DNA of 64,000 nt from contig NZ_CP045429.1 of the NCBI RefSeq assembly GCF_005886805.2, forward strand, positions 3,504,501 through 3,568,500. The letters are read 5' to 3'. Within the stretch, counting starts at the first letter, position 1. Every line of letters begins with the position of its first letter. This stretch comes from Pseudoalteromonas rubra (GTDB taxonomy: Bacteria; Pseudomonadota; Gammaproteobacteria; Enterobacterales; Alteromonadaceae). The notes under the pieces are model-generated. The model searched no databases and had not been told where the DNA came from. It saw only the letters and a list, made by a program, of their open reading frames with translations. The translations under genes were made by a program, and so were the position numbers. Below are positions 9,410 through 17,372 of this stretch, one piece after another.

Positions 9410-10945
9410 TTACTGCGGTGGGATTGCAGGCCAGTATCCAAGCACAAAATTATCCATTTCCCCTTTAATACTAACGCTACCATAGGACCGAACCCGGACA
9501 ATCATGCGATAAAGCGGCCGCGAAGAGTCGACCGGGTAAACTTCATGCAGTTGAAAACTGCCCACCCCCAGCATGCGCTCTTCACAATGGCTATCTTGTG
9601 CACCATTCATGTAATATACGTCTGTACACACTCTGACGGGCGTGTCTTTTTGCGCTTCCATCAGCTGTACAGCCAACTGGGTATAGACTTTATCCGCATA
9701 ATATTTTGCGCCCCAGCCAAAGTAATGTGTAAAGCTAGCCTGGCGCCACGGACTCATCTCAAATCCCAGGCTATGCTCACCACTGATGACCTGAAGATTC
9801 TGATTGCTCAGGGTAACGTCTTGCGGCGAACGTGTTGTAAATCCGCCGGTATCAGTTTCAAACCCTGACGTCGAGATCGTCACCAAACCATCCGACAAGC
9901 TGGTACCGGAAAGCAGCGTCAGACTATTTAAGGACACAGCTCCGTCCGCGGTAATACGCAGCTCAGTAGAGGTAATCTCTGTGGTCAAGCCATCACTACC
10001 CAGGTCAACAATAATCGGCACCACGGTGGTACTATTTGGTGCAATGTAATAACTAGGCGCAAAGGCAGCACTGTGATCAACATTGCGGAACTGCTTTTGA
10101 TAACTGGCACTGCTATAAAGCTGCGTATTTACCGGCTGCGAACCTGGGTTGGTAATGCTAGCCTGATAGATCATATACTCAGGGTGAGTATGAGAGAAGT
10201 CAGGCGCTGCAAGGTGAAAGCGCGTAGCATAACTGCCGGATGCAGTCTGGTTTAAACGCAAACTTGCCACCCCATTAGCATGCGTCAAAGTGGGAGCATG
10301 ACTAAAAAAGGCGTCAACCTGCGCCTCGGTGAGCGTCGAGAAGTCTTGCCCTGGTGAGAACAATTCCACTTCGGCATTGCTTTGATGGCTCCCCTCTTCG
10401 AGTGTTATCTCAAGATTGTCCAGGTAGACGGTTTCATTGGGTAAAGCGTAGCTGTCAAGAAACCAGGTAACTTTGTGAATGGCTTTGCCCGCTAGCAAGG
10501 TTACCTGGCAGTCATGGGAATAAATACTGTCCTGATAGGTGGGTACTTCATCATTACGTGAAACATAAGACTCGTACACATTGCCATCGGCATATTCTAT
10601 CTCAAACACACACTGCACTAGGGTGTCGGGGCTGCGGCTTTCACTGTCGGATAGTGGCATCGCGACATCAAACGACGCATTCAAACGACTCACCTCGGGG
10701 AGCGTTCGCATGATCAGCGCCTCAGTACCGACCCGATAATGGCCTTCGCTGGTCATCGCCAGACTCTTTGCCCCGCTGATGGGTGACAGCGGAGTTGCTG
10801 CAAACTGGCTCAATGCGCCGTCTGCTACAAACAAACCGACATAGCCATCATCAAAATTCTGACTGACCAGTGTTGTTGTGTCTGAAGCCTGAACCGCTGC
10901 GGCAGACGCCATCAACCCAAGCAGAGGTAATACATATTTAGTCAT
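9410..10945 (-). CDS. secreted beta-sandwich (carbohydrate-binding-like) protein, function unknown
   Basis: I chose the ATG at 10945 because AAGGA lies about 10 bases upstream; an ATG at 10954 is too close to that site. The 511-residue product has a signal peptide (TKYVLPLLGLMASAAAVQA). It shows two similar jelly-roll-like modules. One opens near NFDDGYVGLF and ends at VYLDNLEITLE; the other opens at GFETDTGGFTTRS and ends at EMDNFVLGYW, the DNF/DNL close being typical of carbohydrate-binding-like folds. Cysteine pairs in each module suggest an oxidising compartment. There is no catalytic motif that I recognise. It is probably an extracellular or periplasmic binding protein; the ligand is unknown. 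Confidence 0.65.
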   Translation of the reverse strand: MTKYVLPLLGLMASAAAVQASDTTTLVSQNFDDGYVGLFVADGALSQFAATPLSPISGAKSLAMTSEGHYRVGTEALIMRTLPEVSRLNASFDVAMPLSDSESRSPDTLVQCVFEIEYADGNVYESYVSRNDEVPTYQDSIYSHDCQVTLLAGKAIHKVTWFLDSYALPNETVYLDNLEITLEEGSHQSNAEVELFSPGQDFSTLTEAQVDAFFSHAPTLTHANGVASLRLNQTASGSYATRFHLAAPDFSHTHPEYMIYQASITNPGSQPVNTQLYSSASYQKQFRNVDHSAAFAPSYYIAPNSTTVVPIIVDLGSDGLTTEITSTELRITADGAVSLNSLTLLSGTSLSDGLVTISTSGFETDTGGFTTRSPQDVTLSNQNLQVISGEHSLGFEMSPWRQASFTHYFGWGAKYYADKVYTQLAVQLMEAQKDTPVRVCTDVYYMNGAQDSHCEERMLGVGSFQLHEVYPVDSSRPLYRMIVRVRSYGSVSIKGEMDNFVLGYWPAIPPQ

Positions 10946-11332
10946 TGTTTTCATTTCCTTTTTTATATCCCGCACACCGTATCGGCCTGAACTGAAAAAC
11001 ATTGACCAAACACTCTATTTATATTCCTGAGCATAAAACAGCAGGGAATTTTTATTCCACATCCATTTTCTATTCACATTTAAAAAACACAATGTTAACC
11101 ACCATTTTCTATTGGGCATTCGCCTACAACCCCTGTATACAAAGGGGGTAAGGTGTAATAGCAAGGAACAGTAAACAAAATTAGTGAAATTAAGGATAAA
11201 TCAATGTTAATATAAATTTACAAAGTTATTTTATTCCATATGTCGATGCTTATGACATATGCATCATAAAAAGACAGCAAGCCTGTTGGCTGCTGCCCTC
11301 AACTAATTAAGACAACACACTAAGGGATTAAC
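10946..11332. promoter_or_regulatory. 387-bp divergent intergenic region with an 8-bp dyad at 11237-11261
   Basis: This AT-rich region separates the jelly-roll-like protein gene (minus) from the membrane hydroxylase gene (plus) and must hold both promoters. The only clear structure is an inverted repeat, CATATGTC and GACATATG with a 9-base spacer, ending 71 bases before the hydroxylase start. It fits an operator for a dimeric regulator. No gene is visible here. Confidence 0.45.
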
Positions 11333-12601
11333 ATGGATCTCAACTTTACCGAAGAAGTAATGTATACCCTGCCCTTTTATCTGGGCCCGCTTTTTATTCT
11401 GGCAACCATCAATTTTTTGCGAAAGCAAAAAAACTACCGCCTCAATGACACCCTAACCAATGCCACTATTGCACTGGGCAATCTGGGCTTGTCGTTTATC
11501 TTTTTGCTCGCCGTGGTTGCCCTGTACACCTTGGTCTACAACGAGTACAGACTGGTCGAACTGGATCAGAGCAACCCGCTGATTTATTTACTCGCATTCT
11601 TAGTTTATGACTTTTTGTATTACTGGAACCACCGCTTCCATCATATGATAGGGCTATTCTGGGCCGACCATCTGGTACACCATACGGCGGAGAATTTTAA
11701 TTTTGGCGTATCCATCCGGATCAGCTATTTCACCGAACTGACCATGTGGATGACCTTTATCCCTATGGCATTTATGGGCATTTCGCTGGAAGTATTTCTG
11801 GCCGCCAGCTATACCCAAATTATCTGGGCATTTTGTATTCACACCAAATACCTGAAAAAAACCCCTCGCGCAGACAAAATTTTTAATACCCCCTCTTTGC
11901 ACCGCGTCCATCATGCGCGTAACCGTCAGTATATCGACAAAAACTATGGGGGCATCTTAATCATCTGGGATCGCCTGTTTGGCACCTATCAGCGAGAGTT
12001 GGAGAGCGACCCGGTGGTATACGGTGTGCGTGAATCATACCCAAGCTTTAGTCCACTGGTGATCAACTCTTATTACCTCAAAACCATCTGGCAAAAAATT
12101 AAATGCTCACGTTCTGTGTTTGAGGTGTTGTGCTCTATTTTTGCGCCACCAGCCTGGCTTCCTAAAAACGCCAATAAAGCCGATTTCTACTCGCTCACCG
12201 CCAAAGTAAAGTCCAAAGACTTTAAGCCAAAAGACCCTTACATCTGTAAACGCACCAAATGGACTGCCTTCGTGCGCTTTAGCAGTATTGTGGTGCTGTT
12301 TACCTATCTGATGAGTTATTTTGGCGAGCTACCCACATTGCCTTTAGTGAGCCTGTCCCTGCTGTTTTTCTGGCTCTGTCACTTTAACGGCTTAGTGTTC
12401 GATGGCGCCAAGCTAGGCCTGCCTATGGAGGCCGTCACACAAGTGTTATATGGCCTCATTTTGTACTGGGCCATCGAGACCGGTCAAGCGGCCTGGATCA
12501 CCCTAGGGACTGCCACACTGGCACTAATATCTCTGTGTAACTACGTCATCTATCGCACCCGTCCAACTGCGCCAGTGGAACTCAGCGCAGAGCTCCAGTA
12601 G
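11333..12601 (+). CDS. sterol desaturase/fatty acid hydroxylase family membrane enzyme
   Basis: This 422-residue integral membrane protein has the three histidine clusters of the di-iron hydroxylase superfamily: HRFHH at residues 100-104, HLVHH at 113-117 and HRVHH near 190. The clusters follow two to three transmembrane helices, and further hydrophobic helices fill the C-terminal 150 residues. These enzymes use O2 and reducing power to hydroxylate or desaturate lipids such as fatty acids, sterols, carotenoids or alkylglycerols. The extended C-terminus resembles the alkylglycerol-monooxygenase-like subgroup, but the substrate is not certain. AAGGG about 9 bases upstream supports ATG 11333. 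A DUF1295 membrane protein gene follows after 44 bases and probably shares its operon. Confidence 0.85.
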   Translation: MDLNFTEEVMYTLPFYLGPLFILATINFLRKQKNYRLNDTLTNATIALGNLGLSFIFLLAVVALYTLVYNEYRLVELDQSNPLIYLLAFLVYDFLYYWNHRFHHMIGLFWADHLVHHTAENFNFGVSIRISYFTELTMWMTFIPMAFMGISLEVFLAASYTQIIWAFCIHTKYLKKTPRADKIFNTPSLHRVHHARNRQYIDKNYGGILIIWDRLFGTYQRELESDPVVYGVRESYPSFSPLVINSYYLKTIWQKIKCSRSVFEVLCSIFAPPAWLPKNANKADFYSLTAKVKSKDFKPKDPYICKRTKWTAFVRFSSIVVLFTYLMSYFGELPTLPLVSLSLLFFWLCHFNGLVFDGAKLGLPMEAVTQVLYGLILYWAIETGQAAWITLGTATLALISLCNYVIYRTRPTAPVELSAELQ

Positions 12602-12645
12602 ATGATATCGACTAAAGCTAAGTTAATATGATTGAAGGAAAAAAT

Positions 12646-13389
12646 ATGGAAACAATAAATCAGAACTCGGACAGTCAAAGTGCCGGTGGTGGAGTCAATC
12701 GCGAGCATGGCCGCACCATAGCGCAAAGGTGGACCTTTGTCGGCCTGCACTTTGGCTTAGTGCTCTTCTGTGCCTGGCTGGCAGTAGCTGACGGCTGGAC
12801 TCTGATTGGCCAAGTATTTGGCCAACAATGGACGCTGGTTGATAACGACAGAGCCCTGCTCATGCTGGCCTGTGTGTTTGTCTACTGGTTGCGCCATGCC
12901 ATTACAGTACTCTACCTGCTGCAACGCAGAATTGACTGGGGAGAAGCTTTGGGTTTGCTGTGCTTCATGGCCTTTTTCGAAATAGGCCTGTTACTGGTCG
13001 GCGGTGGTGCATTCAGAAGCGAAGTGATCCCATTTGGTACTCTGGACATCGTGGCGCTGGTTCTGCTGGCCGTTGGCTCATATCTGAACAGTGGTTCTGA
13101 GATCCAACGAAAATGGTGGAAACAAAATCCAGCAAACAAAGGCCAATGCTACACAGAGGGTCTGTTCAAGTATTCAATGCACATCAACTACTTTGGTGAT
13201 GTCGTGCTGTTCACGGGCTGGTGCTTACTCAGCTATAACTTCTGGACGCTATTGCTGCCCTTTTTTATGGCGTACTCGTTTATCAGTTTCCATATTCCGG
13301 CACTTGATGGCTACTTGTCTGAGCGTTATGGCGAGAAATTCGACCAATACGCAGCCAAAACCAAAAAGCTGATCCCTTTCGTCTACTAA
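12646..13389 (+). CDS. DUF1295/steroid 5-alpha-reductase-like membrane protein
   Basis: I chose ATG 12646 because AAGGA lies 6 bases upstream; the in-frame ATG at 12628 lacks such a site. The 247-residue protein has several transmembrane helices. Near its C-terminus it has the pattern of DUF1295 and isoprenylcysteine-methyltransferase-like proteins: YLNSGSEIQRK, GQCYTEGLFKYSMHINYFGD and LDGYLSERYGEKF. The usual form of the central motif is YSRHPNYFG; here Arg-His-Pro is replaced by Met-His-Ile, which may alter cofactor binding. Family members reduce or methylate lipophilic substrates. Linkage to the upstream hydroxylase suggests a shared lipid-modification step, which is inference. Its stop codon abuts a MITE-like repeat. 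Confidence 0.78.
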   Translation: METINQNSDSQSAGGGVNREHGRTIAQRWTFVGLHFGLVLFCAWLAVADGWTLIGQVFGQQWTLVDNDRALLMLACVFVYWLRHAITVLYLLQRRIDWGEALGLLCFMAFFEIGLLLVGGGAFRSEVIPFGTLDIVALVLLAVGSYLNSGSEIQRKWWKQNPANKGQCYTEGLFKYSMHINYFGDVVLFTGWCLLSYNFWTLLLPFFMAYSFISFHIPALDGYLSERYGEKFDQYAAKTKKLIPFVY

Positions 13390-13550
13390 TACCAATTTGC
13401 TTAATTAAGTGGTCTATTTTGAGGCGAGAAAATAGGGTCGATAACAAGGCAAAAATTTTGCTATTTAGTTGTTCTAAATGAGAAATTTTTAACACTGTTA
13501 GCGTCCTATTTGCTCCTTCAAATAGACCAGGTATTAAGTGAAATTGATAT
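13389..13550. repeat. MITE-like element, copy A (162 bp)
   Basis: The ends are imperfect inverted repeats: the left end begins ATACCAATTTGCTTAATTAA and the right end, read on the other strand, begins ATATCAATTTCACTTAAT. The similarity continues through a shared GGTCTATTT for about 36 bp. A second element of the same length is at 49982-50143, with most internal positions identical. It begins on the last base of the DUF1295 stop codon and may serve as a transcript end. It encodes no protein and shows no clear target-site duplication. Confidence 0.85.
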
Positions 13551-13611
13551 AACCTTGCGTGTCAGGCTCAGCGGCCCTCATCGCCTCTGAGTCTGACGGG
13601 TAATACCCTAC

Positions 13612-15450
13612 CTATCTGCCCGCAGCCATTAAATTGAGTGCCAGCAACTGTGCTTCATTCTGCGTTCGCCAGTCTGACGTCGCATGCTCACTGATATACT
13701 GCGCATAGAAATCACTGTTCACGCCTGACTCAACTGGCATCTGACATAACAGCAACGCCACATCAAGACCAATCCGGCGCTCTCCTGACAGCTGAGCCAG
13801 CTCAAAGGCACGCAACGCCAGGGGCAAAAGTTCACTCTCAGTTTGCACGGCAGCCGCGTACATAACTGACAGATAAGCATTTTCCGCATTATCCTGACGT
13901 ACACTGGAGATCAGTGATTCAGCTTCCTCAAAACGCGCTTCACGCAAATAATAACGAACCAAAAATTTACGGCTGGACTGAGCCACCCAATGATTCGGTG
14001 TCAGTGTCGTATATTCCAGCACGCGCCGATAGTGTGGTTCTTTGTCAGCGGGCTTATCTGCAAAAATAGCATAGTGGAAAGGCACTTTAGCAAAGTGGTA
14101 AACCGGCAGCTCATAGTACCGCATTTTTTCCTCTGCCAGCCTTAAATAAAGATACTTATCATCATCTTGCTGGTTTTTACTTGCCATTATCGACAAGTAA
14201 GTCAGCGCATCTAACTCTCTGGCAATGTCCTGTGTCTGTCGGGCCAGTTGTGCGGAATGCAGCAGGCTCGCTTTAACCTGCTCATAATCCCGCTGCAAAT
14301 GATGCAACCAGGAACGACTGTGCAAGACGTCTGCCTGAGCTCTCAGATCCTGGCTGATCTCCAGCGCCTGCAATGCGGCGTCCAGTCTTATCAGACTGAG
14401 GTCGACCAGGTTTTTGCGTAACAAAATCTCACCCTGATACGCCAGAGCGCGACCCTCTTGCTGTGAGTTAGCCTGCGCTTTGGCCAGCACGGCCAGTTTT
14501 TCAGCCATGGCCATTGCTTTCTCTAATTCCTGTACATCCAGATACGCATTAACCAATGCTCCCAGCAGGATCAAATCTTTAGGTGCCCGCTGGTGGGCCT
14601 GCGTCAACATGGCCAGCCTAAGATCGGGTGATTGGGTATGTTGCAACAAAGACGCGACAACCGGCTGACTGAGGTGCTGATAGAGCTTCTGCTGCACGGC
14701 TTGTGGAGTTGCGCCATGCAACACCCCCTGCCACTGACCCGCCGGGCCTTTGAGCCAGAAAGTCAGATACCAAAGCGCGTCAATCTGACGCGCACTGGCA
14801 GTGAGGATCACCGGATGCTGCGTTGTCACCTCTGGGTACAACAATTCCTGCGATGTTCTGAAATGCGCCGCAGAAAGCGTAGTAAGGAGCGTAAAATTCA
14901 GCTGCATGGTGTCTTGTAGTTGCCACTGTTCAGGCTCTGTGCCTTCAAATGGCAAATAAGTTATCGCAAAATGTGTCGATTGCACTTCATCGCGCTGCAC
15001 CACAAAGATAAATGCCAGCAACACCAATAAGGAGATAAGCGATACTCCCAGCCAGTTGCTGACCCTGTGGCGTACTGGAGCGTCAGCGGGTGTCGCGGTC
15101 ACAGGCGTATGAACAGTGTCCTGAGTGGTGAGTGAGTGCGTTACCGGCGCGGTGTTCACGGCTGTTACCTGGCGCTGCCACTGGTAGCCGCGCTTGGCAA
15201 AAGTTTTGATCGCATCGTTGCCAAATAAGGCGCGTAAATGACTGATATTCTGAAACACCGCCTGTTCAGAGACGACTTTGCCTTGCCAGACCTGATCCAG
15301 AATTTCCTCTTTACTCAACACTCTGTGGGTATTTGCCAGTAACAGAGCCAGTAATTTTGCTTCATTGTGGCGAATAGCAAGTGCGGTGCCCGCACGAAGC
15401 AATATCAAATCAATACTGTCGAACTCAAAGTCATCGAACTGGTAGCGCAT
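13612..15450 (-). CDS. ToxR/CadC-like membrane-bound winged-helix regulator with TPR-type C-terminus
   Basis: This 612-residue protein starts with an OmpR/PhoB-type winged-helix DNA-binding domain (about residues 3-93, with ALLLANTHRVLSKEEILDQV and a closing KRGYQWQ). A Thr/Pro-rich linker, one transmembrane helix (about 132-151) and a roughly 450-residue periplasmic helical region follow, where TPR-like repeats can be seen (for example LVNAYLDVQELEKAMAMAEK). The layout is that of one-component membrane regulators that sense periplasmic conditions directly. There is no receiver domain. The targets are unknown; the gene lies between a MITE-like repeat and an MmcQ-like gene, with no clear partner. 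Confidence 0.85.
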   Translation of the reverse strand: MRYQFDDFEFDSIDLILLRAGTALAIRHNEAKLLALLLANTHRVLSKEEILDQVWQGKVVSEQAVFQNISHLRALFGNDAIKTFAKRGYQWQRQVTAVNTAPVTHSLTTQDTVHTPVTATPADAPVRHRVSNWLGVSLISLLVLLAFIFVVQRDEVQSTHFAITYLPFEGTEPEQWQLQDTMQLNFTLLTTLSAAHFRTSQELLYPEVTTQHPVILTASARQIDALWYLTFWLKGPAGQWQGVLHGATPQAVQQKLYQHLSQPVVASLLQHTQSPDLRLAMLTQAHQRAPKDLILLGALVNAYLDVQELEKAMAMAEKLAVLAKAQANSQQEGRALAYQGEILLRKNLVDLSLIRLDAALQALEISQDLRAQADVLHSRSWLHHLQRDYEQVKASLLHSAQLARQTQDIARELDALTYLSIMASKNQQDDDKYLYLRLAEEKMRYYELPVYHFAKVPFHYAIFADKPADKEPHYRRVLEYTTLTPNHWVAQSSRKFLVRYYLREARFEEAESLISSVRQDNAENAYLSVMYAAAVQTESELLPLALRAFELAQLSGERRIGLDVALLLCQMPVESGVNSDFYAQYISEHATSDWRTQNEAQLLALNLMAAGR

Positions 15451-15512
15451 AGTGTTATGTAATTGTTATTATCCTACTCGGAAACAAGAATAACCCAATT
15501 GTGATTAAAACA

Positions 15513-15890
15513 CTAAAGGTGCAGCAATACAGCCTCTCGCTGTTTTTTGGACATCTTCTGCACCACCAGTAGAAACGAGTTATCGATCATGCGCTCAATT
15601 TCTCCGCGGGGCACTGAGCCGTCCAGGATCACCGTATTCCAAAGTCGCTTATTCATATGATAACCGGGGATCACAGCCTCAAAAATATCCCGCAATGCCT
15701 GTGCTTCATCCGGGTCACACTTCAAATTTAGCCACCAATGGCACGTTTCACCTTCGTTATATCTGCCCGGTGACAAGGTGGCGAACATTTTGTCTTTCAC
15801 TTTAAACACATCCACACCTGGTCCAAAGGGTTGCCCGACAGAAGAAAAGGGTTTATTGAGCAGGTAAGTGTGGGCTTGTGTATGGTCCAT
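15513..15890 (-). CDS. MmcQ/YjbR family protein
   Basis: I chose ATG 15890 (product 125 residues) because AAGGA lies just upstream and the longer frame adds an unlikely Cys-rich tail. The sequence shows the MmcQ/YjbR pattern: an N-terminal helix, VDVFKVKDKMFATL, WWLNLKCDPDEAQALR, PGYHMNKRLWNTVILDG and a C-terminal helix with SFLLVVQKM. The family has a cyclic-AMP-regulatory-like double-wing fold and probably binds DNA, though its role is poorly known. It lies 62 bases downstream of a GNAT acetyltransferase gene on the same strand and may be co-transcribed with it. Confidence 0.8.
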   Translation of the reverse strand: MDHTQAHTYLLNKPFSSVGQPFGPGVDVFKVKDKMFATLSPGRYNEGETCHWWLNLKCDPDEAQALRDIFEAVIPGYHMNKRLWNTVILDGSVPRGEIERMIDNSFLLVVQKMSKKQREAVLLHL

Positions 15891-15952
15891 GATCGATTCC
15901 TTTACAGATATATAAGCACACCATACACATTCACATAGCGTATGCCAATGTT

Positions 15953-16600
15953 CTAAACAGCAGGTTCGCACGCACCGTATGCCGCGAAGATATGTTCATA
16001 GAAATGCGCTTTATGAGCCATCAATAATGCAGCACGTTTATGGGGGAAATCAAACTCGAATTGTTTGTCATAACCGAGCTCTGCCATGCGGGTCATCAGG
16101 CGCGCATTGTCGGCTCTGGGTTCCAGCACAATGCGCTGAGTCTGTGGCTGACTTTGATAGATCAGATGACTGAGGCTGGTCATCCAGCCTCGAAAATTAT
16201 TTGGTCCTCGGCAACTTTGCTCACCCACTAACAAATGTATCCCGCGGTCATAAGTGTCGGCTTCATAGTAGTGTGCCAGCTTGTCTTTCGCCGCCCAATA
16301 TACCTCCAGATAAGCGAAAGGCTGCTCGTCAAGGTATCCTATCAAAGGCAAAGTGTGGGCATCGGCTAATTTGTCACTCAAATACTGCCATTGTTTTTCT
16401 TCACTCCAGGCCTGTTGCCAGAAATGCGCAATCCGGGGATCATTCATCCAGCGGCAAAAGCGGGGCAAATCATCGGGGCTGATCAGCTTGAGTGAAAATT
16501 GCTTATTTAAATAAGGATTAAAATACTCGGCCAGCACGGCCCCCATTTCCTGGGGTTTGTCCTGCTCAAGTCCGGTGGACCATAAATTTGAGATATTCAT
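15953..16600 (-). CDS. IucB/RhbD-like siderophore-type N-acetyltransferase (GNAT)
   Basis: This protein of about 215 residues matches the GNAT subgroup that acylates hydroxylamine groups in hydroxamate siderophores (IucB, RhbD, AlcB type). It shows WMNDPRIAHFWQQAW near the start, LIGYLDEQPFAYLEVYW in the core, GIHLLVGEQSCRGPN in the acetyl-CoA region and RIVLEPRADNARLM towards the end. A characterised member acetylates N6-hydroxylysine, but no siderophore synthetase or hydroxylase gene is in view, so the substrate here is open. The start at 16600 follows the family N-terminus; an in-frame GTG at 16630 would add ten residues. A second GNAT gene lies upstream and an MmcQ-like gene downstream, all on the minus strand. 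Confidence 0.75.
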   Translation of the reverse strand: MNISNLWSTGLEQDKPQEMGAVLAEYFNPYLNKQFSLKLISPDDLPRFCRWMNDPRIAHFWQQAWSEEKQWQYLSDKLADAHTLPLIGYLDEQPFAYLEVYWAAKDKLAHYYEADTYDRGIHLLVGEQSCRGPNNFRGWMTSLSHLIYQSQPQTQRIVLEPRADNARLMTRMAELGYDKQFEFDFPHKRAALLMAHKAHFYEHIFAAYGACEPAV

Positions 16601-16714
16601 AAATAAAATAGTAACTTTGGCGGATAACACCTATGAGACGAACATCATACAGACAAATTTATGCCACACACCGAGTGACACATCCATGCCACATAGCAAC
16701 AACGTAGCAGAGTC

Positions 16715-17170
16715 TTACGCTGTCTGAACCGGGCTCTTAATAACAAACCCACTTTCTACACCCGATTTGAATCCCACCTTTTCATACAGCTTATGCGCGC
16801 TGGCTCTGGTCGCGCCAGACAACAACATCACCTTATAACAACCCTGCTCCCAGGCACACAACAACGCCTTTTCGAGCACCTGCTCACTAAGCCCCTGACG
16901 ACGAAACGACTCCGCGGTAATGACATGTTCAATGATGCCAAATGGGCGGCACCCGTTGGTAAGTGTCAGTACCACACCCAATTGACAAGTTGATGCCAGC
17001 TGGCCGTCTACCTCAGCAACCACGATACTCACTCCCGGGTTATTCAGCATCTCAGCCCAAGTCGACTCAAGCACCTGCTCGCTCATATGAGGATCATGTC
17101 CACGTAACTCTTTATACAATTTCACAATACCGGATAAATCTTGCTGTGTTGCCAATCGGATGTTTGTCAT
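16715..17170 (-). CDS. GNAT-family N-acetyltransferase
   Basis: This 151-residue single-domain acetyltransferase shows the N-terminal helix IRLATQQDLSGIVKLY. The acetyl-CoA pyrophosphate-binding signature is VITAESFRRQGLSEQVL. The C-terminal ASAHKLYEKVGFKSG pattern is typical of the fold. Such enzymes transfer acetyl groups to amines of small molecules or proteins; the substrate cannot be predicted. A good ribosome site (GAGGT) lies about 7 bases before ATG 17170. The gene is 114 bases upstream of the siderophore-type acetyltransferase gene. Confidence 0.85.
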   Translation of the reverse strand: MTNIRLATQQDLSGIVKLYKELRGHDPHMSEQVLESTWAEMLNNPGVSIVVAEVDGQLASTCQLGVVLTLTNGCRPFGIIEHVITAESFRRQGLSEQVLEKALLCAWEQGCYKVMLLSGATRASAHKLYEKVGFKSGVESGFVIKSPVQTA

Positions 17171-17319
17171 TTTTGCACCTCGTCCTTAATTTAATTTCAG
17201 TAAGCGTGTGTCCCAGGCCAGTAAAAGCACCACAGGACTCTGATTTACTTAACAGAGCGACTATTAATTTAACCAACTCGAGCTGAACATGTACACAGAT
17301 GTATTCCTTCACGTGATAA

Positions 17320-17349
17320 AAGAAAAGGGCTCAGCTGAGCCCTTTTCTT
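17320..17349 (-). terminator. perfect 15-bp palindrome, terminator of the Asp-box protein gene
   Basis: A 30-base perfect palindrome, centred on CTCAG/CTGAG with GGGCTC arms and an outer A/T-rich stem, lies 23 bases past the stop of the 1099-residue protein gene on the minus strand. The outer stem supplies a TTTT run, so it fits an intrinsic terminator. Confidence 0.8.
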
Positions 17350-17372
17350 AGTTTTCTAAATGTAGTGACAGA

